Source: an uncultured Bacilli bacterium (GTDB lineage: Bacteria > Bacillota_I > Bacilli_A > RFN20 > CAG-826). Taken from it: DNA of 44,881 bases. The DNA is taken from positions 1-44,881 of the forward strand of contig CAJOLV010000008.1 in assembly GCA_905235515.1 (NCBI GenBank), in the 5' to 3' direction. The translations under genes and the position numbers were made by a program. The notes beneath the pieces were generated by a model. It did not search any database. It was not told the origin of the DNA and worked only from the letters and a program-made list of their open reading frames with translations. Shown one piece after another: positions 39,228-44,881 of this stretch. Position 1 is the stretch's first letter. Each line of letters opens with the position of its first letter.

Positions 39228-40976
39228 TTATTCAATTATATTGATTCTACCTGAGCCGGTTGGTGTCTCATAATCATATAACATATTCATATATCCTTTA
39301 AGGGCGGAATTTGCATTATTAATAACACCATTATCAAAGGATTTCATAAATTCCGCTAAAACGATATAATCTTCCGCGACATAGTCAACGATGTTAATTG
39401 AATCGTGAAACATTTTCATCCCGTTCCCGTCATTGCGAAGAATATAATTAAAACTCGCGACAGAATATTCTTTATCTTCATCTAGAGATTCATAACATTG
39501 CAATTCTTTGTTATAGATTTCGACATTTCTGACCTTGTATTCTCCGTCAACAGATACAAACATTCCTGTTTCATCTAAAACAACAGAAGAAATGGTCGAG
39601 GCGCTGATATCATATTTTAATCCAGCTGGTTGAAAGAAGCCTCCAAATTCCGCTGGTCGATCAGCTACTTCATCCCACTGACCAATAACACATGAGCCCA
39701 TCTCTAATGCATCTTTAATAACCGATCCTTTAACTTTTACTAAGCATATTTGGTTACCAAAAGGAAAGACTGTTTTAGCATCCATATATGTGACATCTTT
39801 TGCAAAGATATTATCCCTAATACCTCCACCATTAACTAAAGCGAGGTCACAATCAATTTCTTTATATTCGTTAAAATACCAATATATGCTATCAGCGGCA
39901 AAATTTCCGAGATTGGTTTCTCTTGCTCTTATAATTCTTTGTTTCTGATTTTCAGCATTAACAATATAAAGGGGATTTTCTAAAGTCGCTATTTTGGTAT
40001 TCATCTGCTCTTGAACTTCGTTAATGAGGTGCTCTTCTAATTGATGGACATCTTGATTAACAAATTCACTATCATCAATCATTTCCACTGCAATGGCGTT
40101 ATTCTTATCAATGGTCAACTTTCCAAAATGAGTGAGATAACTACCAGTTTGAGTTAATAAACACGTTTGACCAACTTTGTTTGTCACTTCTTTACAAGGT
40201 AGAAAGGTGTGCGAATGACCATCAATATAAGCATCTATACCACTTGTATGATTAATAATACTGATGCTATCTTGGCCAACCGCGATTGCATCAGCGCCCA
40301 CTCCGGTATGGGCTAAAGCGATAACAACATCAACTTTTTCTCTAATCTCATCAACATAATATTGGACTGTTTCATACAGCTCATTAGCATTACTTTGTCC
40401 AACAAATTCATAGATATATTCGCCTTTATCATTTTGAAAGAATGTTGGGGTTGAAGAAGTAATTGTTTCTGGAGTAGAAATACCAATAAAGCCAATTTTT
40501 GCACCACCGATATCAAATATCTTATAAGGTTCTAACACTAAATGCTCATCTGGAATCGACATAAAATTACAGGATATATAAGGGTAATTAGCGGTATCGA
40601 CAAAATAATTAAATCCACCCATTCCAAAATCAAAATCATGGTTACCTGGAGTAGCGACATCAAATTGACATTTATTCATGATTTGAATCATTTCTTTTCC
40701 CTGGTCAATCGCGCCATAAACTGAACCTTGGACTTCATCACCAGCGTCAACGAGGAGAACTTTCTGATTGTTTCTTTTTAAATTATCGACATAGCCCGCA
40801 ATATGAGATAAGCGTAAGCCTTCTTTTGTATTATCTATTTCATCTACATTACCAATATATCCGTGAATATCATTCGTGTAGATAATTGATATTTCTTCTC
40901 TTTCAATTTTGCTTCCACAAGAAACAAATAAAATAGAGAGTGGTAATATAGTTAAGAATTTAAATATTTCATTCAT
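39228..40976 (-). CDS. 5'-nucleotidase / UshA-like metallophosphatase lipoprotein
   Basis: Lipobox ILFVSC; IIYTNDIHGYIGN, VDAGDEVQGS, ATPGNHDFDFG, C-terminal NLGNFAADSIYWY / LVNGGGIRDNI. Confidence 0.93.
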   Translation of the reverse strand: MNEIFKFLTILPLSILFVSCGSKIEREEISIIYTNDIHGYIGNVDEIDNTKEGLRLSHIAGYVDNLKRNNQKVLLVDAGDEVQGSVYGAIDQGKEMIQIMNKCQFDVATPGNHDFDFGMGGFNYFVDTANYPYISCNFMSIPDEHLVLEPYKIFDIGGAKIGFIGISTPETITSSTPTFFQNDKGEYIYEFVGQSNANELYETVQYYVDEIREKVDVVIALAHTGVGADAIAVGQDSISIINHTSGIDAYIDGHSHTFLPCKEVTNKVGQTCLLTQTGSYLTHFGKLTIDKNNAIAVEMIDDSEFVNQDVHQLEEHLINEVQEQMNTKIATLENPLYIVNAENQKQRIIRARETNLGNFAADSIYWYFNEYKEIDCDLALVNGGGIRDNIFAKDVTYMDAKTVFPFGNQICLVKVKGSVIKDALEMGSCVIGQWDEVADRPAEFGGFFQPAGLKYDISASTISSVVLDETGMFVSVDGEYKVRNVEIYNKELQCYESLDEDKEYSVASFNYILRNDGNGMKMFHDSINIVDYVAEDYIVLAEFMKSFDNGVINNANSALKGYMNMLYDYETPTGSGRINIIE

Positions 40977-41095
40977 AAATGTATTTCCTTTTTATATTTT
41001 ATTACAAAAAATTATTTCTATATTTTGATTTAATAGAAATTCTTCTAAAGAATCTGAATTCATCAAAACTTACAAGAAGCTGTTGTCTCGATAAA

Positions 41096-41410
41096 TTAAA
41101 GAATATTAATTACTAATTCGCCTTTTTTATTTAACTCACGGATATCATTTAATTGATTTGGACTTAACGATTCTATTTTTTGTCCATTTAATTCGTATTC
41201 AATATTTGTTTGAACAAGATAATCTCTATTGAATGGATTTTTAATGGTGACATCCAAGTTGAATAATTTCGCGTGAATAACTCCGTTTTTGGATAAAACA
41301 AGAGGGATATGTGGTTTTAAATCAAAATAAACCTTGCCGTTTTGAAGTTTGAAAATGTGATACCCAAATAAAACTAGTTGATACATATTAATGATTAAAG
41401 GGATTATCAA
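41096..41410 (-). CDS. small hypothetical protein with one TM segment
   Basis: IVLIIPLIINMYQLVLFGYHIF hydrophobic stretch; frame remains open upstream through an IS605-like hairpin. Confidence 0.4.
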   Translation of the reverse strand: MIIPLIINMYQLVLFGYHIFKLQNGKVYFDLKPHIPLVLSKNGVIHAKLFNLDVTIKNPFNRDYLVQTNIEYELNGQKIESLSPNQLNDIRELNKKGELVINIL

Positions 41411-41424
41411 TACTATTTTTGGTT

Positions 41425-41465
41425 TCCTCTGAGAAACCCCACACTTTTCAAAGTGATGAGTTTTG
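41425..41465 (-). other. second degenerate IS200/IS605-like hairpin
   Basis: Minus strand: aaactcatcactttgaaaagtgtggggtttctcagag, similar in layout to 35436-35490. Confidence 0.3.
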
Positions 41466-41505
41466 ATATATTCTTTATTAGTTACACTTTATCCACTACT
41501 GAATT

Positions 41506-41619
41506 TCATAATTCAATTAAGCGATTATTCATTTCATCAGCATCTCTAAAAGGGCGAGATTCATATTTAATGATATTCTCGTGTCCAAAGTGAATATCGG
41601 CGATAATAAATCTTTTCAT
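41506..41619 (-). pseudogene. N-terminal remnant of a metallophosphoesterase
   Basis: Manual translation MKRFIIADIHFGHENIIKYESRPFRDADEMNNRLIEL*; DxHFGHxNIIxYxxRPF is a calcineurin-like phosphoesterase N-terminus, stopped after 37 codons. Confidence 0.72.
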
Positions 41620-41682
41620 TTTTAGGCCTTTCGTTATATACATTTTCACAATAAAAAAGATGAGTCAAGTGGCCCACAAAAG

Positions 41683-41755
41683 TTACCTTTATTAATTATA
41701 TTAATACTAGAAATATAATAATATGGTGATAACTAGTGTAATTAATTAAAGGTAA
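41683..41755. repeat. imperfect inverted repeat (~24-28 bp arms, ~21-nt spacer)
   Basis: ttacctttattaattatattaatactag ... actagtgtaattaattaaaggtaa. Confidence 0.5.
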
Positions 41756-41906
41756 ATTTATTTTTCAATAAGAGAAGATTTCCGCTGTATGTCAAATGAA
41801 TTATTTCGTTTTTCCGCCAGGACATTAATTTGTGAAATATTTAAAAATTTATTCCCTGCCCAATAATAATATTGATGGGGATTATAGCCAAGAACAAAAC
41901 TTCTTA

Positions 41907-41972
41907 AATTGGAGATTATTGGAGAAAAATTGGAGAAAAAATTAAAAAATTGGAGATTATTGGAGAAAAATA
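41907..41972. repeat. short iterated repeat based on TTGGAGA
   Basis: aaattggagattattggagaaaaa occurs twice, with attggagaaaaaatt between. Confidence 0.65.
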
Positions 41973-42005
41973 AATTATAATAATGTCAACCCGCAGGAGA
42001 CCGTT

Positions 42006-43431
42006 ATGAAAGATTGTGATTATTTATTGAAATTAAGAGAAAATAACAAGATAGAATTCAAAACCGGAAAAGATAAAATACCACTTAGCTTATATGAAAC
42101 CTTTTCTTCATTTTCTTTCAAATACACTTGGAGGTACTATCTACCTTGGAATAGAAGAAGAAAATGGAATTCCTAAAATTGTCGGAATTAATAATGCAGT
42201 TCAAAAGAAAAACCAACTAGCTAATGCGTTACTAAATAAATCTAAAGTTAGTAAAAATAGTTTTAAAGAAAGTGATATCAATATCATTAACACTAAAAAC
42301 GGTGATGTTATTGAATTGATCGTCAATCCTGTTGAAAAAGAATTGAAACCGGTTTTTTTAAATGGTGACCCATCTCTAGCATATAAAAGAATAGACCAAG
42401 ATGATTTGCTTTTAGATGAAGCAGAAATTAAGAGTTTAATAAATGATGCCTCTTTTGAAAAATTTGATCAAAAAATAAATGCCTTTAAATTGAATTACAA
42501 TGATTTAGATAACAATTCGGTTGAATCCTTCATTGAAGATGTTAAGGCAGCTGGAAAAATATCAAACGCTAATAAATTGTCAAAAGAAGAGATACTAGCC
42601 AAAGTGGGAGCGCTAATTAGAAATCCAAATAACGGCGAATTACAATTGACAAATGGGGCAATATTGTTTTTAGGAAAAAGCTTAGATATTAATTCTCTTT
42701 TGCCAAACCTATGGTTAGATTATCAAGAAATCAAAGATGGTAATTCAAGATACAACTATCGATGCCACAACAAAGAATTAGAATCCGAATCAAACATTTA
42801 TACTTTTTTTAAGAAAGTAAAAAATAGATTGCTTGATATACTTCCTGCGCCATTTACACTAGTTAATGGCCAAGAGGTTGGCAAATTAAAAATGGAAGAA
42901 ACAATAAGAGAGGCGTTAGCAAATTCTATTTCCAATTTAGACTTATTTTCACATGAAGGTCTGATTATTAAAAAATATCCAAATGCCCTATCGATTGTAA
43001 ACGCAGGAACTATTTTAATTGGATTGAAACAAGCGCTTGTAGGCGGAAAATCTTTACCAAGAAATCCAAACATAATGAATTATTTTTTAGCAATGGGAAT
43101 TTCTGACCATGGAGGTTTTGGAATACCAAATATCTTTGAAAACATGGAATTATTACATTTTTCAAAACCGAGCTTAGAAGAAGACATATCAAACAACGAA
43201 ACAAAATTATTGCTCGATTTAACTTTGTTAAAAATCCAATTAACCGCCGAAGAACAAAAAGTCATTTTATATGTTAATATGCATCCAGATGGCTTAACCT
43301 CTTTTGAGTTAGCAAATTATTTAAAATGTTCAAAAGAAAAGTCTAGACAATTGCTAAATAAGTTGAAAGAAAACTCTTTTGTTAAGGATAATGGCAAGAG
43401 TTCAAAAGGGAAAAAATACTTCCCAATTTAA
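42006..43431 (+). pseudogene. AlbA_2/Schlafen-type transcriptional regulator (RecG-like) with +1 frameshift near 42116-42118
   Basis: Frame 1: MKDCDYLLKLRENNKIEFKTGKDKIPLSLYETFSSFS; frame 2 continues NTLGGTIYLGIEEENGIPKIVGI...; C-terminal HATPase_c_4-like and winged-helix region. One extra T in ttttctttcaaat explains the break. Confidence 0.75.
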
Positions 43432-43492
43432 TCTTAATATTCAATATTTTTATCAGCCTGATCGAGGTCTGCTTGACTATAACCTAGAATAG

Positions 43493-43747
43493 TTATAACT
43501 GTTTCAAATATTCCTCAACGTTGAGATATTTAACATCTTTATATGTGGTGCTTTCCCCGCGATATATGACATTCCTACTGTTGATATGACCAAACTTATA
43601 TTCAACAAGCTTGTTTTTCTCTATATCGATGAGGTGGACTGTTTGTCTGTCGTCAATTTCTTGGATGTGTTTGATTTCATATATTCTTGAAACACCTTTG
43701 TCATTATCGCTGACAACCATATCATCATAAATCAACAAAAAGTGCAA
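43493..43747 (-). CDS. hypothetical protein or fragment
   Basis: ORF starts inside the agtgcaaaaa repeat with a non-ATG codon; no clear family recognised. Confidence 0.35.
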   Translation of the reverse strand: MHFLLIYDDMVVSDNDKGVSRIYEIKHIQEIDDRQTVHLIDIEKNKLVEYKFGHINSRNVIYRGESTTYKDVKYLNVEEYLKQL

Positions 43748-43768
43748 AAAAGTGCAAAAAAGTGCAAC
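43737..43768. repeat. 10-nt tandem repeat (agtgcaaaaa, about 3 copies)
   Basis: caaaaagtgcaaaaaagtgcaaaaaagtgcaac. Confidence 0.7.
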
Positions 43769-43965
43769 ATGTTATTGCACTGGATATTTCACTATTCAAA
43801 CTTACAATAGGCTTTTCTTATGAAACGGGTTTTATAAGCATCACTTCTGATGGGTCTGGAAAAATGAGAATTTAAGATAACTCAAAATACTAAGGAACAT
43901 ATCTTTATTTCAATAGGAAATCATTAAGCAGCGTTATTAGCCACTACTGTTAGTGCAAAAATATT

Positions 43966-44881
43966 TTATTTACGATAATACATCGCATCTTTATAGGAAC
44001 CTATTTTAATAATCTTTCCTTCTTTTAGGAGTTTAGTCAAAACAGTTTCGACAAGGTTTTCGCTGACATCTGGGAGTTGCACTAATATTTGTTGCTTGCT
44101 TAGGGGCACAAAAGTATTCAGCAAAGTCTGTTCAATTCTTTGGCTCTTGTTAAGTTTCTTATCAATTTGATTAAAGACATTCTCATCTAAGAGTTTATAG
44201 CAACGATATAAAACTTGAATCATATAAAGCATGAATGGCGCATAATCATTTTGATTTTCGTGCCAGTCAATTGATGATTTATATAAAGCTTCGTAATATT
44301 CCCCTTTAGTGTCGTTAATAACTTTTTCGATAGATATGAATCTTCCAATATCAAAACCAGCTTTATAAAGGAGTAACAAAGTCAATAGTCTTGACATTCT
44401 ACCATTACCATCATCAAATGGGTGGATACATAAAAAATCTAAAATGAAACAAGGAATAAGCAATAATGGATTTATCTCAGGATCATGAATGGCCTCATTA
44501 TAGGCAAGCAAAGCTTGTTCCATTGATTCTTTAACATCTTTTGGAGGAGTAGGAACAAAAATAACATGGTTCTTACCATTTCTTTTTTCGCTTATGACAT
44601 TTGGCTCTTTTTTATAATTACCACGACCACCGACTTCCGCAACGTCGAGGAGTTGTTTATGAAGCGCTAAAATGGATGTTTCATCAAATATAATTGTCTC
44701 GTTGAAATTATGAATGTTGTTAAGCGCATTTCTATAACCGATGATTTCTTTTTCAGGATGGGTATAGGCAAAATCATCTCCATTAGCGATATCATTAATT
44801 CTTTTTTCGGTTGTATGAATATTTTCGATTGCGTTACTCGCTTTAATAGAATCTCTAATTGCTTTCTTTTTGAGTCTGTTA
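43966..44881 (-). CDS. Fic/DOC family protein, class-II-like, 5' end beyond window
   Basis: HPFDDGNGRMSR Fic core. Frame manually confirmed open to the window edge, adding IKASNAIENIHTTEKRINDIANGD..., which contains an (S/T)xxxE(G/N) inhibitory-helix motif (SNAIEN). Confidence 0.85.
   Translation of the reverse strand, partial: NRLKKKAIRDSIKASNAIENIHTTEKRINDIANGDDFAYTHPEKEIIGYRNALNNIHNFNETIIFDETSILALHKQLLDVAEVGGRGNYKKEPNVISEKRNGKNHVIFVPTPPKDVKESMEQALLAYNEAIHDPEINPLLLIPCFILDFLCIHPFDDGNGRMSRLLTLLLLYKAGFDIGRFISIEKVINDTKGEYYEALYKSSIDWHENQNDYAPFMLYMIQVLYRCYKLLDENVFNQIDKKLNKSQRIEQTLLNTFVPLSKQQILVQLPDVSENLVETVLTKLLKEGKIIKIGSYKDAMYYRK

Noticed and set aside
41683-41755. MITE or IS terminal repeats for the imperfect inverted repeat
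   Set aside because: AT-rich arms, no target duplication found and only one copy seen; kept only as a low-confidence repeat.
43791-43876. Short plus-strand frame LDISLFKLTIGFSYETGFISITSDGSGKMRI
   Set aside because: Only about 30 codons with no recognisable motif.
1-44881. Alternative genetic code (TGA = Trp), considered because of the Mollicutes-like character
   Set aside because: TGA serves as stop in translationally coupled ATGA overlaps (for example 5678-5681, 8037-8040, 24485-24488), and Trp residues in the translated CDSs rely on TGG.
1-44881. CRISPR array, tRNA or rRNA genes
   Set aside because: No regularly spaced repeats with unique spacers and no recognisable tRNA or rRNA sequence found on reading; the short repeats present are isolated.

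Overview
Low-GC window with the look of a Firmicutes/Bacilli-like or Mollicutes-related gut lineage (inference from composition and gene families only; standard code, TGA used as stop). The centrepiece is a ~19-21 kb, tightly packed, mostly minus-strand glycan-utilisation locus (about 7138..28220). It holds three paralogous GH32-like lipoproteins, one cytoplasmic GH32-like enzyme, a five-gene Opp/Dpp-type ABC importer, a 1015-aa surface protein with an unusual 'KKGCRSS' C-terminal anchor, a xylulokinase and a serine hydrolase. A LacI-family repressor and a D-lyxose isomerase are encoded divergently. Two near-identical palindromic operators (ATGCAAACGTTTGCAT and ATGCAAACGTTTGTGT) flank the divergent intergenic region. 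The combination suggests a system for a ketopentose- or lyxose-containing glycan rather than a simple fructan, but this is inference. The left edge carries an IS1634-like element with a perfect 59-bp flanking direct repeat and an apparent 17-nt deletion that removes the expected ADxGLN catalytic motif. Also present: a response regulator / histidine kinase / Cthe_2159-like module, ordinary metabolic genes (cysK, nitroreductase, HD-GYP, 5'-nucleotidase), and a decaying accessory region at the right with several gene remnants (metallophosphoesterase, frameshifted AlbA_2 regulator, IS200/IS605-like ends) and a partial class-II-like Fic protein. All calls come from reading the sequence; no searches were run.
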